Assembly: GCA_964464625.1 (NCBI GenBank)
Contig: CAYXKD010000021.1
Coordinates: 1-30,562, forward strand
From: JAAZIN01 sp964464625
GTDB taxonomy: Bacteria > Bacillota > Dethiobacteria > DTU022
Direction of reading: 5' to 3'
DNA length: 30,562 nt
The position numbers were made by a program, and so were the translations under genes. Below are positions 7,626 through 15,514 of this stretch, one piece after another. The notes under the pieces are model-generated. The model had not been told where the DNA came from, did no database searches, and saw only the letters and a list, made by a program, of their open reading frames with translations. Position 1 is the first letter of the stretch, and the number at the start of each line of letters is the position of its first letter.

Positions 7626-8819
7626 TCAACCTGCCCCGCCGCCCGATGTTGGGCATTCTCCGGCGGGGCGCCCCTCTCTCAAGTAAAGACGGGGTACCCT
7701 TCCACCCACATTGCAGAGTAGTTCATAATTAATTGTCCCCAAAAGCTGCGCAACCTCTTCAACAGTTATACACCCGGGACCCTGGTTTCCATAAAGAACA
7801 ACCTCATCACCCTTAGCTGCACCCTTAATATGGGTCACATCGACCATGATCTGATCCATACAGATGCGCCCGGCAAGAGGGGCCCGCCGGCCACGCACCA
7901 GCACCTCACCGCAGCCGGAAAGGCGGCGATTATATCCGTCGGCATAGCCGATGGGAACCGTGGCAATAGCGGAGTTTGCTTGTGTACAGTAAGTCCGTCC
8001 GTAACTGAGCATTCTTTGCGGAGGAACCTCTTTCAGGAAGACAATTTTGCTTTTCAGAGACATTGCCGGGCGCAGCCTGACAGTCGATTCCCTTTTCATC
8101 CAGGGCGCAGGATAACAGCCGTAAAGCGAGATCCCCAGGCGGATCAGGTTATAGCGGGATTGTGGAAACCTTAAAGCGGCGGCGCTGTTGGCGGCATGGC
8201 AAAGAGGAAAAGCTATTCCCCGCTCCCGGGCGGCAGCAATGATACCGTCAAAAAGCTGCAGCTGCCCGGCAGTGTAAGCATTTGCCTCATCGCTGTTTTC
8301 ATCTGCCGAGGAAAGATGGGTAAAAAGACCTTCCAGTTTCAGGCCTGGCATCTCTGAAAGGGCAGCAATAAAATCTGCAGCACCGGCCGGAGGAACACCG
8401 ATCCGGCCCATGCCCGTATCAATTTTCAGGTGCACAGGCAGCATCCCGCCTCCAGCCACGCAGCGGCCGCTGAAAAGCCGGGCTGACTCCACGCTGGAGA
8501 TAGTGGGCGTCAGCTTGTAACGTAACAGCAGCGGTACAGCGTCAGGACCGCTATAGCCCAGCAGGATAATAGGGGCTTCTATTCCTGCCCGGCGAAGTTC
8601 CAGCCCTTCTTCAACAAGAGCCACCCCCAGGCAAGAGACACCCGCCTGGAGAGCCGCCCGGGACACCTCCACAGCACCGTGTCCGTAGCCGCCTGCTTTG
8701 ACCACCGCCATGATCTGCACATCGGAGCCGAGCAGCCGGCGAAATTCATTCACATTATGCCCGATACTGTCGAGATCAACCTCCGCCCGGGTTGGCCGCA
8801 GGTGAAATAATCCGCTCAC
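7626..8819 (-). CDS. alr: Alanine racemase
   Basis: This 397-aa PLP enzyme interconverts L- and D-alanine for peptidoglycan. The PLP lysine lies in VVKAGGYGHG, where the two residues after KA are usually Asp/Asn-Ala or similar, so Gly-Gly is slightly unusual. The KIDTGMGRIG, THLSSADE, HAANSAA, RLGISLYG and second catalytic Tyr (LSYGRTY) motifs are intact, followed by IPIGYADGY-type TVPIGYADGYNR and GRICMDQ. The start is GTG with GGGAG seven bases upstream. The last 20 residues (EGRPAGECPTSGGGAG) are a non-conserved tail. It heads alr-mazE-mazF. Confidence 0.95.
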   Translation of the reverse strand: MSGLFHLRPTRAEVDLDSIGHNVNEFRRLLGSDVQIMAVVKAGGYGHGAVEVSRAALQAGVSCLGVALVEEGLELRRAGIEAPIILLGYSGPDAVPLLLRYKLTPTISSVESARLFSGRCVAGGGMLPVHLKIDTGMGRIGVPPAGAADFIAALSEMPGLKLEGLFTHLSSADENSDEANAYTAGQLQLFDGIIAAARERGIAFPLCHAANSAAALRFPQSRYNLIRLGISLYGCYPAPWMKRESTVRLRPAMSLKSKIVFLKEVPPQRMLSYGRTYCTQANSAIATVPIGYADGYNRRLSGCGEVLVRGRRAPLAGRICMDQIMVDVTHIKGAAKGDEVVLYGNQGPGCITVEEVAQLLGTINYELLCNVGGRVPRLYLREGRPAGECPTSGGGAG

Positions 8820-8844
8820 TTCAACACTCCCATCATAGTTTCAG

Positions 8845-8870
8845 TTGCATGATAAAATTCATCCATGCAA
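8845..8870. repeat. Short inverted repeat upstream of alr
   Basis: TTGCATG (8845-8851) and CATGCAA (8864-8870) form a 7-bp dyad with a 12-base spacer, in AT-rich DNA about 25-50 bases before the alr start. It might be an operator or part of a promoter. It is short enough to be chance. Confidence 0.3.
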
Positions 8871-8985
8871 TGAATAAATGAATACGCCGGGTATTGAATA
8901 TTCTTTTCCACAGTAGGGGCTTGATTCCTGCACCGGTTGGCTGGGAAATTTTTCAAGAGGCTTTGGGGATGAATGCTCTCCGGAG

Positions 8986-9930
8986 CTAGAGAAGCAGGGA
9001 GGCGCCATAGTGATCAGAGCGGGCTGAAAAAGTGCGGCAGCGGATCCCCGAAGCGGCAAAAGCGGATTTAACAGCAGCAGAAATCGACGCCTCTCTGGGA
9101 TCCTCTTCTTCGCGCTCAAACCAGAGAGCAATAATGGAGGGGCCGGCGCCGCTCATCGCCGCACCGCACGAGCCGGCGCGTCGGGCCGCTGCAAGAGCCG
9201 CTTCCAATCCCGGAATAAGAGGACAGCGGTAAGGCTGGTGCAGCCGGTCTTCCATGGCCCAGCTCAATACATCTTCCTCTCCGGCGAGCAGAGTGGCAGT
9301 CAGGGCGGCGGCGCGTCCTATATTGAAAACGGCATCGCTGTGCAGTACCTCTTCGGGCAGAATACGGCGGGCTTCAGAGGTAGCCAGGGTAATCTCCGGC
9401 ACCGAAAGCAGTGCGCGAAGCCCGGAAGCAGGTGTTTGATGATATGTCCGCAGCCTGTCCCCATCGCGACAACTAATAACCAGGCCGCCGTAGAGCGCAG
9501 GAGCGACATTATCGGGATGCCCTTCCATCTGCACCGCCAGCTCCAGAATCTGCTCCCGGCTGAAGGGGGAGGCTAAAAATTCATTCGCGGCTACCATTCC
9601 ACCCACAATGGCGGCAGCGCTCGAACCGAGACCGGCAGAAAGCGGAATGCGGTTAACCTGCTTCAGCGCCCAGCAGGGAGGGGTTAATCCCGCTGCCTCG
9701 AATAGGGTGTTTGCGGCTCTGAGAGAGAGGTGACTTCCGTCTTGAGGCAGCTCATCCGCCCCCTCACCTCTGATCTGCACTTCGGAGGAGGGTCCTGCTG
9801 AAACCGACAGAGTCAGTTCATTGTATATCTGCAGCGCCAGGCCGATGGCGTCAAATCCCGGGCCTAAATTGGCACTAGTGGCGGGAATCCTGACGCGGGC
9901 GCTGCATGTCCCGCTTTTACGCTCCTTCAA
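8986..9930 (-). CDS. thrB: Homoserine kinase
   Basis: This GHMP kinase (314 aa) phosphorylates L-homoserine to O-phosphohomoserine in threonine synthesis. Family motifs are RIPATSANLGPGFDAIGLAL at the N-terminus, the phosphate-binding loop PLSAGLGSSAAA, MEGHPDNVAPALYGGL, and the C-terminal GAAMSGAGPSIIAL. I place the start at the TTG at 9930, six bases after GGAGGGAGGT. A longer frame beginning at TTG 9987 would take its first residues from a palindromic intergenic repeat and lacks a good ribosome site. It follows hom on the same strand; thrC is not in the window. Confidence 0.93.
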   Translation of the reverse strand: MKERKSGTCSARVRIPATSANLGPGFDAIGLALQIYNELTLSVSAGPSSEVQIRGEGADELPQDGSHLSLRAANTLFEAAGLTPPCWALKQVNRIPLSAGLGSSAAAIVGGMVAANEFLASPFSREQILELAVQMEGHPDNVAPALYGGLVISCRDGDRLRTYHQTPASGLRALLSVPEITLATSEARRILPEEVLHSDAVFNIGRAAALTATLLAGEEDVLSWAMEDRLHQPYRCPLIPGLEAALAAARRAGSCGAAMSGAGPSIIALWFEREEEDPREASISAAVKSAFAASGIRCRTFSARSDHYGASLLL

Positions 9931-9960
9931 CCTCTGACCTCCCTCCAGCACATACACCCA

Positions 9961-9997
9961 GTTAGTAAACTTGGTGCCTGGCACCAAGTTTACTAAC
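9961..9997. repeat. Perfect 37-bp palindrome between hom and thrB (REP-like)
   Basis: GTTAGTAAACTTGGTGCC (9961-9978) is followed by one base and its exact complement (9980-9997). The 18-bp arms would fold into a near-loopless hairpin. It has no T-tract, so it is not a normal terminator. The GGTGCC-x-GGCACC core is of the type found in scattered palindromic intergenic elements of Clostridia-like genomes. It sits 8 bases after the hom stop and about 30 bases before the thrB start. Confidence 0.85.
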
Positions 9998-10005
9998 TTT
10001 GCCGT

Positions 10006-11298
10006 CTAGGCCAGGACACGGAAGACGCCCGGGTCCGGTTGGATTGCCGGTAGTTTCAAAGTTTTTTCCAGAGAACGGGAAAAGCTCTCTTCGCTGACAT
10101 CGTGCGTTACCAGGACGATCTCGGCAGTGCCGTTGATCCTCCCTTTCTGGATGATCATATCGAGGCTAACCCCTTCCTCACCGAAGGCGGTAGCCAGGGA
10201 GCCGAAAACACCGGGCAGGTCACGGGCCAGGAGTCGCACATAAAATCGTGAGTTCAGAGCTGAGGGAGGCAGCAGCCTTATCTCCTCATCCGCTCCTGAA
10301 TAGCGCATTATTTCGGCGGGGCCGGGGCGTGATCTGACGGCGTCAATAATATCGGCCACAACGGCGCTGGCAGTTGGCAAAGCACCGGCGCCACGCCCGT
10401 AAAACATGGCTTCACCTATAAGATCGCCTTCGATAAAGATGGCGTTAAATTCGTCATGAACGGAAGCAAGGGGATGGGTTAGCGGAACAAGCGCCGGATA
10501 AACCCGCAATACCAGGCCGCCGGATTTTTCCTCCCCCACAGCAAGGAGTTTAATTGTATAACCCAACTCACGGGCATAGTGAATGTCAGCCGCAGTGACA
10601 CTGCCAATCCCCTGGAACGAGATATCATCAGGGCTAACAGGGCGGCCAAAGGCGATTCCCGCCAGGATGGTCAGCTTGTAGGCGGCATCCCTTCCTTCAA
10701 GATCGCTGGAGGGATCAGCTTCAGCAAAACCGAGCTCCTGGGCCCTGACCAGCGCCTCCTCAAAACCGATATCATCAAGGGACATCCGGGTAAGGATATA
10801 GTTGGTAGTACCATTGATAATCCCGATCATGCGCGTAATCCTGTTGGCCACAAGACAGTGCTTCAGTGGACGGATCAGGGGAATGCCCCCGCCGACACTG
10901 GCTTCATAGTAGATGTGCCGCCCGGCGCGGCAAGCCAGCTGCAGAAGTTCCCGGCCATGCTGCGCCATGAGATCCTTATTGGCGGTAACAACATCCTTAC
11001 CCTCCTGTAGCGCTGCGCTGATGAGGGTGCGGGCCGGCTCGATCCCGCCCATAAGTTCCACGATAACATCAATGGAGGGATCCCTGATCACTTCATCTGG
11101 ATGGGTTGTATAGATTTGCGCAGGCAGCTCAACTGCTCTGGGCCGGGCAATATCCCGCACCAGCACCCGCTGTAGCACCGGCCTGATTTCCGTCTTTCCC
11201 GCCAGCAGCTCTCCGCTACGTTCGATAATGGCGGCAACGCCGCCCCCCACCGTTCCCATCCCGAGCATACCTATCCTGACCATCTCCCTGGGACCCAA
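10006..11298 (-). CDS. hom: Homoserine dehydrogenase with ACT domain
   Basis: This 430-aa enzyme reduces aspartate semialdehyde to homoserine with NAD(P)H. It has an N-terminal nucleotide-binding loop (IGMLGMGTVGGGV), the catalytic-domain motifs VTANKDLMAQHG, YEASVGGGIPLIRPL and GIINGTTNYILT, and the signature AELGFAEADPSSDLEGRDAAYKL. A C-terminal ACT domain begins near residue 350 (RFYVRLLARDLPGVFGSLATAF) and usually gives threonine feedback control. The TTG start at 11298 is used; an in-frame ATG at 11283 is an alternative but AGGGAG abuts it directly. It is first in hom-thrB, with its own promoter. Confidence 0.95.
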   Translation of the reverse strand: MGPREMVRIGMLGMGTVGGGVAAIIERSGELLAGKTEIRPVLQRVLVRDIARPRAVELPAQIYTTHPDEVIRDPSIDVIVELMGGIEPARTLISAALQEGKDVVTANKDLMAQHGRELLQLACRAGRHIYYEASVGGGIPLIRPLKHCLVANRITRMIGIINGTTNYILTRMSLDDIGFEEALVRAQELGFAEADPSSDLEGRDAAYKLTILAGIAFGRPVSPDDISFQGIGSVTAADIHYARELGYTIKLLAVGEEKSGGLVLRVYPALVPLTHPLASVHDEFNAIFIEGDLIGEAMFYGRGAGALPTASAVVADIIDAVRSRPGPAEIMRYSGADEEIRLLPPSALNSRFYVRLLARDLPGVFGSLATAFGEEGVSLDMIIQKGRINGTAEIVLVTHDVSEESFSRSLEKTLKLPAIQPDPGVFRVLA

Positions 11299-11331
11299 CT
11301 CCTCACTACCCCCTTCTCCATATTAACGCTC

Positions 11332-11360
11332 ATTATACCATACGCAGGGGGGCCTGTCCG
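11332..11360 (-). promoter_or_regulatory. Extended -10 sigma-A promoter of hom-thrB
   Basis: On the minus strand CGGACA (11355-11360), a 17-base spacer and TATAAT (11332-11337) with a TGG extension occur just before hom. The 5' leader would be only about 25-30 bases, so there is no room for a T-box or a threonine leader peptide. Confidence 0.65.
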
Positions 11361-11370
11361 AAGGGAGATC

Positions 11371-11394
11371 AAAAAAACCGGTGCAGTGCACCGG
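11371..11394 (-). terminator. Rho-independent terminator of the Cys-rich gene
   Basis: On the minus strand a 7-bp GC-rich stem (CCGGTGC, three-base loop, GCACCGG; 11378-11394) is followed directly by seven T residues (11371-11377). It ends the transcript of the gene at 11457-12179 just before the hom promoter. Confidence 0.85.
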
Positions 11395-11456
11395 CAAAAC
11401 AAAACGGCAGTTTTAAACGGCTTGGCAGTAACCAGATGCTCAAAGCCAAAATCGGC

Positions 11457-12179
11457 TCAGGATTGAGACTCATGCTCAGGTATAGCCTGTGGTTCAGGCT
11501 CTTCCTCTACTGGGATAGAAGGCTGCGGCGGAAAGGGCGGCCAGCACGGATCATAATCGGGGCATTCCGCCTCCACCTCGGTGCAATCGTCTGGTTCACA
11601 ACAGAAACCGAAAGCAGGAATCTTGAGATCAACCAGGGCCACCAGGTTAAACAGGATCATTTTACCGACACAACAGGTCACTTGCTGCGGGCCTGAAACG
11701 AAGCATTCGAAGCAATCGAGAAAAACTTCGCACTGGACAAAAAGCCTTTTATCCCGGATCCGATCGCTCATGATCACCGTCTTTTCAAAAAAGACCGGTT
11801 CACTGGTAAAAAATTTCTGCCCCGCCTGGTCAATATAGGCGAAGCGGAAACGATACCAGAATGAAGTCCTGGCGCGGTTCGTGCCGGCAACCTTCTCGCA
11901 TTTGAACTGATGATGTTTGTCAATTACCAGCTCTACATCAATACACCAGACATCCTCGATCTCCCCGCAGGCGATGCCGCGCAGATCAGTCACTTCCTCA
12001 TTTGTCGCGACCTGCTTGCAGCGCTCGTAAATCTTCTCGGCCTTAATGCAGACGACTTCGTATCTTGAATCCAGTTCCGCCTGCATCGGTCTGAACCCGG
12101 CCGGAACCGGGTAGCTGTAAAGCTCCCCGCCTTTTTTCCGCTGGAGGCTGGAGTAACCGGGGTTTTTACTGCATCCCAT
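11457..12179 (-). CDS. Cys-rich hypothetical protein, putative spore coat-associated
   Basis: This 240-aa protein is not assigned to a family with confidence. It has about 17 cysteines spread over its length, including CC pairs (VTCCVGK, GFCCEPDDC), no signal peptide and no membrane segment. Alternating hydrophobic beta-type stretches (DVWCIDVELVID, FWYRFRFAYID, LFVQCEVFLDCFECFV) are followed by a Pro/Glu-rich C-terminal tail (residues about 210-240). The EVVCIKAEKIYERCK-like segment loosely recalls SPOCS/DUF3794-type spore proteins, which is a guess. The ATG has a strong AAAGGAGGG site. A sigma-K-like promoter lies 66 bases upstream and a clear terminator follows, so it is a monocistronic unit. 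Confidence 0.72.
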   Translation of the reverse strand: MGCSKNPGYSSLQRKKGGELYSYPVPAGFRPMQAELDSRYEVVCIKAEKIYERCKQVATNEEVTDLRGIACGEIEDVWCIDVELVIDKHHQFKCEKVAGTNRARTSFWYRFRFAYIDQAGQKFFTSEPVFFEKTVIMSDRIRDKRLFVQCEVFLDCFECFVSGPQQVTCCVGKMILFNLVALVDLKIPAFGFCCEPDDCTEVEAECPDYDPCWPPFPPQPSIPVEEEPEPQAIPEHESQS

Positions 12180-12244
12180 CAGACAACCCTCCTTTGCATA
12201 GTGTTAAATGAGCACTGACAATAAACGTTGATTCTGCTCAATGA

Positions 12245-12271
12245 CATTGTATGCATCTGTCATAGGAAGGT
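12245..12271 (-). promoter_or_regulatory. Sigma-K (mother-cell) type promoter of the Cys-rich gene
   Basis: On the minus strand AC (12270-12271, in context CACC), a 16-base spacer and CATACAATG (12245-12253) match the published sigma-K pattern AC-N16/17-CATANNNTA at all but the last base. The -10 also fits the related sigma-E -10, but no sigma-E -35 is seen. The start codon is 66 bases further on. Confidence 0.55.
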
Positions 12272-12458
12272 GAAAAGCGGCGGCTCCCTTTTCCTCCAGA
12301 TGAGTTCGCCCCCAGTACAGCTGTTAATCCCAGGCCTGCCGGTGCTATAAGCATAAAATTAGTGCCCGAACCCCGGCAAACACTGTTAATACTGTTACTT
12401 CTCAATTTCTCCTGCAGGGCATATAGATTAAATAATCCGGAACAGGCAGGTGACAGCT

Positions 12459-14012
12459 ATGCCCTTTTATTTACAGGAACGGTTTTTCGAAAACCCCCCT
12501 TACCTGTTGGCTCCCGGCGGCGAACAGCATCTGATCAGCCCCGGCCCCGCAGGAGAGCTGCTGCTGCAAAGGGGAACAGGATCATTTTGGGATGAACCCC
12601 GCCCCCTTCCACAGAGGGGGGAAAGTTACTGTGCTGCGCTGGACAGGGATCAGCTGCTCCATCTGATCATCATGGATCAGGGCAATTTTTATCACCTGAT
12701 CCCATCACCGGAACGCGAAAAAGAAGCCGTCTCCCTGTTCTACCATGAGGAGAGCAAAGTATGCAGCCATTTTCTGATCACCGGCGCGGGAGAGAGCACA
12801 CTACATTTCCTCTGCCTGGCTGTAGAGTCCGCCCTGGAGCGCTGGTGGCTGCTGCACCATCGTTACTCGGGCGGCGCCTGGGAGGAGCCGCGGGTGATCG
12901 ACTTCGGCAGCGGTGCTTTGGAAAACTACGGGGACCTGGCCGTCGATAACCGCGATTGCCTGCATCTGGTCTACCGCATCGCCGGCGCCGGGCAGTCCGG
13001 CCTGTACTACCGCAATTTTGATCGGGAAAAAAGCCACTGGAGCAAGGCTTTTCCCCTCTCCCTGGCTACGCCCTCGGAATATCCCGCCATTGCCATCGAT
13101 GAAACACAAAATATCCATGTGCTCTGGCGGACTTTTTCCGAAAGCAAATATTTTATCTGTTACCGGTTCATGGGCGGCCCCGGCTGGAAAACAGGCGGTT
13201 GGAAGCAGGAAACGGTGATCTCTTCGGCCATGGCCGGGCCGCCTTTTCCTTTTTTCTCGCACCACTCCGGCGAACTGCTCATTTGCTGGGTGGAGGGCGG
13301 CACTCTCCAGCGCTATCGTTTCAGCGGCGACAAGTGGGATCAAATTGCGCCGCAGTCACTTGAGAAGCCCCTGCTCATCCGCGCCAAGTCGTTCAACGCC
13401 GAGGGGGTCCCCCTCAACTACTGGATCCCCCTGGAAGGCGGCGGAACAGCCGCCGGCACTCCCCTTTCCGACCTCTTGCCGAAAGAGGAAGACAATCTGG
13501 ACAGTGACTTCAGCAAGCTGCACCGGTATTCCGGTAAGCTCATCGGCCGCCTCTCCGATCTTTCAACAGAAAAAGCCCGCCTGGAGAAAGAGGCTAAGAG
13601 CAGGGGCAGAGAGATGTTCCTCCTATCCCAGCAGAGTGAGAAAAATATGCGACAGCTGCGCCGGGATCTGGATGACAAAGATAGCGAACTGAAGAAACTT
13701 CAGCTGCATTTTGATCAGATTATCGGGACCATGAAGAAAAAAATTGAACAGGGCAGTAGAGCCAGAGAAGCTGAACGAAGGCGCTACCTCGATGAACTGC
13801 AGGAATTACAAAAGGAGCGCCGGCAAATTGAGAGGATCATGCAGGAGAAAGAAAAAACAATCGCCCGGCTGGAGGCACATATTCGCGAACAGCACTACGC
13901 CATCGAAAAACTCCGCGAAAAAAATGAGATGTTAACCGCCAGGGCAGCTGAAAGCTGGAGCCTGAAAAGACTCTGGGAGCGCATGGGCCTCCACAAAAAA
14001 CCAGGTGGTTGA
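12459..14012 (+). CDS. Propeller-like repeat protein with long C-terminal coiled coil
   Basis: This 517-aa protein is of no recognised family. The N-terminal 300 residues contain spaced repeats of the type hydrophobic-Asp-x4-Leu/Ile-His-hydrophobic: AALDRDQLLHLIIM (59-72), LAVDNRDCLHLVYR (160-173) and IAIDETQNIHVLWR (211-224), perhaps also LLICWVEGG. Each is followed by an aromatic strand (FYHL, LYYRNF, YFICYRF). This resembles blades of a beta-propeller. Residues about 343-495 form a charged heptad-rich coiled coil (EKARLEKEAK, LQKERRQIERIMQEKEKTIARLEAH). There is no signal peptide or membrane segment. The ATG at 12459 is chosen over the GTG nine bases earlier because CAGGTGA then serves as ribosome site. 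It faces away from the Cys-rich gene. Confidence 0.78.
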   Translation: MPFYLQERFFENPPYLLAPGGEQHLISPGPAGELLLQRGTGSFWDEPRPLPQRGESYCAALDRDQLLHLIIMDQGNFYHLIPSPEREKEAVSLFYHEESKVCSHFLITGAGESTLHFLCLAVESALERWWLLHHRYSGGAWEEPRVIDFGSGALENYGDLAVDNRDCLHLVYRIAGAGQSGLYYRNFDREKSHWSKAFPLSLATPSEYPAIAIDETQNIHVLWRTFSESKYFICYRFMGGPGWKTGGWKQETVISSAMAGPPFPFFSHHSGELLICWVEGGTLQRYRFSGDKWDQIAPQSLEKPLLIRAKSFNAEGVPLNYWIPLEGGGTAAGTPLSDLLPKEEDNLDSDFSKLHRYSGKLIGRLSDLSTEKARLEKEAKSRGREMFLLSQQSEKNMRQLRRDLDDKDSELKKLQLHFDQIIGTMKKKIEQGSRAREAERRRYLDELQELQKERRQIERIMQEKEKTIARLEAHIREQHYAIEKLREKNEMLTARAAESWSLKRLWERMGLHKKPGG

Positions 14013-14092
14013 GATATCCCAAATGTTAAAGTTTTTTATTAAAGCCGCACTACCAGAGTCAACAGGTCAGTTCTGATGGCAAATCCTCCAGG

Positions 14093-14121
14093 TTGACATA
14101 AACATCCTACCCCGTTAATTA
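14093..14121 (+). promoter_or_regulatory. Possible promoter of the CAP protein gene
   Basis: A perfect TTGACA (14093-14098) is followed at 16-17 bases by an AT-rich TTAATTA stretch that is only a poor -10 match. A CATCCTA at 14103-14109 fits a sigma-G -10 box, but no matching -35 is present. The distance to the ATG is about 40 bases. Confidence 0.35.
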
Positions 14122-14156
14122 TTAAGAAAGAATAACATTTTGAAGGAGGATAACCG

Positions 14157-15026
14157 ATGATCCGAACGTTACAGTCCAGAAAATATCTTCCCCTTTACCT
14201 GCTAACCTTGTTTTTAATAGCAACGCTGCTCTTTCCCCCCGCTGCCGGGGCTTACATTGCCCGCTCTACAGGGGAAACCACAGCCTGTTACGGCACCTCC
14301 CGTTCACAGCCGCTGGAACAGGGCAGTCCAACAATTTTCTATCCCCTCCCTTCCAGCCCTGGTAAACAGGTTGATCCTGTGAAACCCGACCCTGCACTGC
14401 CTGCCCTCACAGATCCTGTTTCACCGCTGCCACAACAGGCATACGGCTACAGCGGAAGTTCCCACGGCCTGGCCCGGTCGAGCGGCTGGCGCTTCTATAG
14501 CTACATACCGGCTGCGCCCTCTGTTGATCCCCCCTTGCCACCGACCCCTGCGGCACCCCCGAAAGAACCGGAGATCCCTGCAGTTCCCCCGCCGACGTCG
14601 CACGAACCGCCTCCCCCTGCGGATGGTGAAACAGCAGCCCCGAACCCGCAGGAACAGCAACTTTTCAACCTGGTGAACAGCGAAAGAGTGAGCCGGGGCC
14701 TGGCTCCACTACAACTTGATGCGCAGCTTATTTACCTGGCCCGGCTGAAGAGCCAGGAGATGATCGATTTGAATTACTTTGCCCATGCATCACCCACCTA
14801 CGGCAGCTCCGGAGAGATGCTCAAAAATGCGGGAGTCAAATTTTCCCTGGCTGCAGAAAACATAGGCGTGGGCGGCAGCATCAAGGCGATTTTTGATGCT
14901 TTCATGAACAGTTCCGGGCACCGGAACAAGATCGTGGATTCCCGCTATAGCAGGACAGGGATCGGTATAATTTACCAACCGGGGCGGGGCTACCTCATTA
15001 CACAGCTATTCCTGGCCCCCCGCTAA
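14157..15026 (+). CDS. Secreted CAP (SCP/PR1-like) domain protein, YkwD type
   Basis: This 289-aa protein has an N-terminal signal peptide (basic start, hydrophobic core to about residue 29, AAGA-Y cleavage near 32). A low-complexity region follows, with a Pro-rich linker at residues 119-155. The C-terminal CAP domain covers about 166-287. Its motifs are LVNSERVSRGLAPLQLD, YFAHASP (His210), AAENIGVGG (Glu234), SSGHRNKIVD (His255) and YLITQLF, so the four-residue CAP pocket looks intact. Bacterial CAP proteins of this kind are secreted, often sporulation- or envelope-linked, and mostly without known activity. The start has GAAGGAGGA at ideal spacing. The 292 bases after its stop, up to the next small ORF, hold no gene I can support. 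Confidence 0.9.
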   Translation: MIRTLQSRKYLPLYLLTLFLIATLLFPPAAGAYIARSTGETTACYGTSRSQPLEQGSPTIFYPLPSSPGKQVDPVKPDPALPALTDPVSPLPQQAYGYSGSSHGLARSSGWRFYSYIPAAPSVDPPLPPTPAAPPKEPEIPAVPPPTSHEPPPPADGETAAPNPQEQQLFNLVNSERVSRGLAPLQLDAQLIYLARLKSQEMIDLNYFAHASPTYGSSGEMLKNAGVKFSLAAENIGVGGSIKAIFDAFMNSSGHRNKIVDSRYSRTGIGIIYQPGRGYLITQLFLAPR

Positions 15027-15251
15027 AGCAGGAGGCCCGGGAGAAGAGAGTTAATTGCGAAGATGTCCAATTTCCGCATTGGATAGGAATATTAACAGGA
15101 TCGGGCTCTGGAGGGTTAGCCAGAAGCCCTTTCTTGTTATCCCGGACTTGCACCCGTTAGACTGCACCCATGCCCGGCGGCCAAGCTGGAATTAAATGTG
15201 CACCAGCCGCTGTTTTTTCCGTGATCAAACCTCGCACCGCGCCGCCGGGCA

Positions 15252-15278
15252 ACAAAGAGAGCAGCCAAACATATGATA
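15252..15278 (+). promoter_or_regulatory. Sigma-K type promoter of the small-ORF pair
   Basis: AC (15252-15253, context AACA), a 16-base spacer and CATATGATA (15270-15278) match the sigma-K consensus AC-N16/17-CATANNNTA at every defined position. A start about seven bases downstream would give a leader of roughly 34 bases carrying AAAAGGAGG and then the ATG at 15319. Confidence 0.55.
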
Positions 15279-15318
15279 TAACGATGCATCCGGAAGTATA
15301 TCAAAAGGAGGCGGCAAG

Positions 15319-15480
15319 ATGCCTTTGCCGCATTGCTCCAAATCCAGCCATGCAAAATATTCCAAAGATAACATTACTGTTCCAGCTTCATCCGGAGATG
15401 ATCACAGGGCTCCTGAAGGGAGACCTTCGGCTGGAATATCCTGTCCGTGCATTGCAGTTCAGGACACTTTGATCGTTTAG
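15319..15480 (+). CDS. Small hypothetical protein (53 aa)
   Basis: An ATG six bases after AAAAGGAGG opens a 53-residue frame rich in Ser, Pro and Cys that ends in a hydrophobic SCPCIAVQDTLIV segment. No family is recognised. Support comes from the strong ribosome site, the matching sigma-K-like promoter 40 bases upstream and a position 34 bases before the next gene. A frame from ATG 15284 (62 aa) overlaps it with equally good codon use but has no ribosome site and would begin at the expected transcription start. I prefer the 53-aa frame, with real doubt. Confidence 0.4.
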   Translation: MPLPHCSKSSHAKYSKDNITVPASSGDDHRAPEGRPSAGISCPCIAVQDTLIV

Positions 15481-15514
15481 CCGGGAAATCACCGGCAATT
15501 GTGAGGGAAGACCC

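Noticed and set aside
12351..12360. Sigma-K/E -10-like CATAAAATT upstream of the coiled-coil gene
   Set aside because: The AC -35 element is missing at 16 or 17 bases, so only half the promoter is present.
15170..15472. 100-aa plus-strand frame before the 160-aa gene
   Set aside because: No ribosome site at its first ATG or at ATG 15284, and the sigma-K-like promoter would start the RNA inside it; the 53-aa frame fits better, though this remains open.
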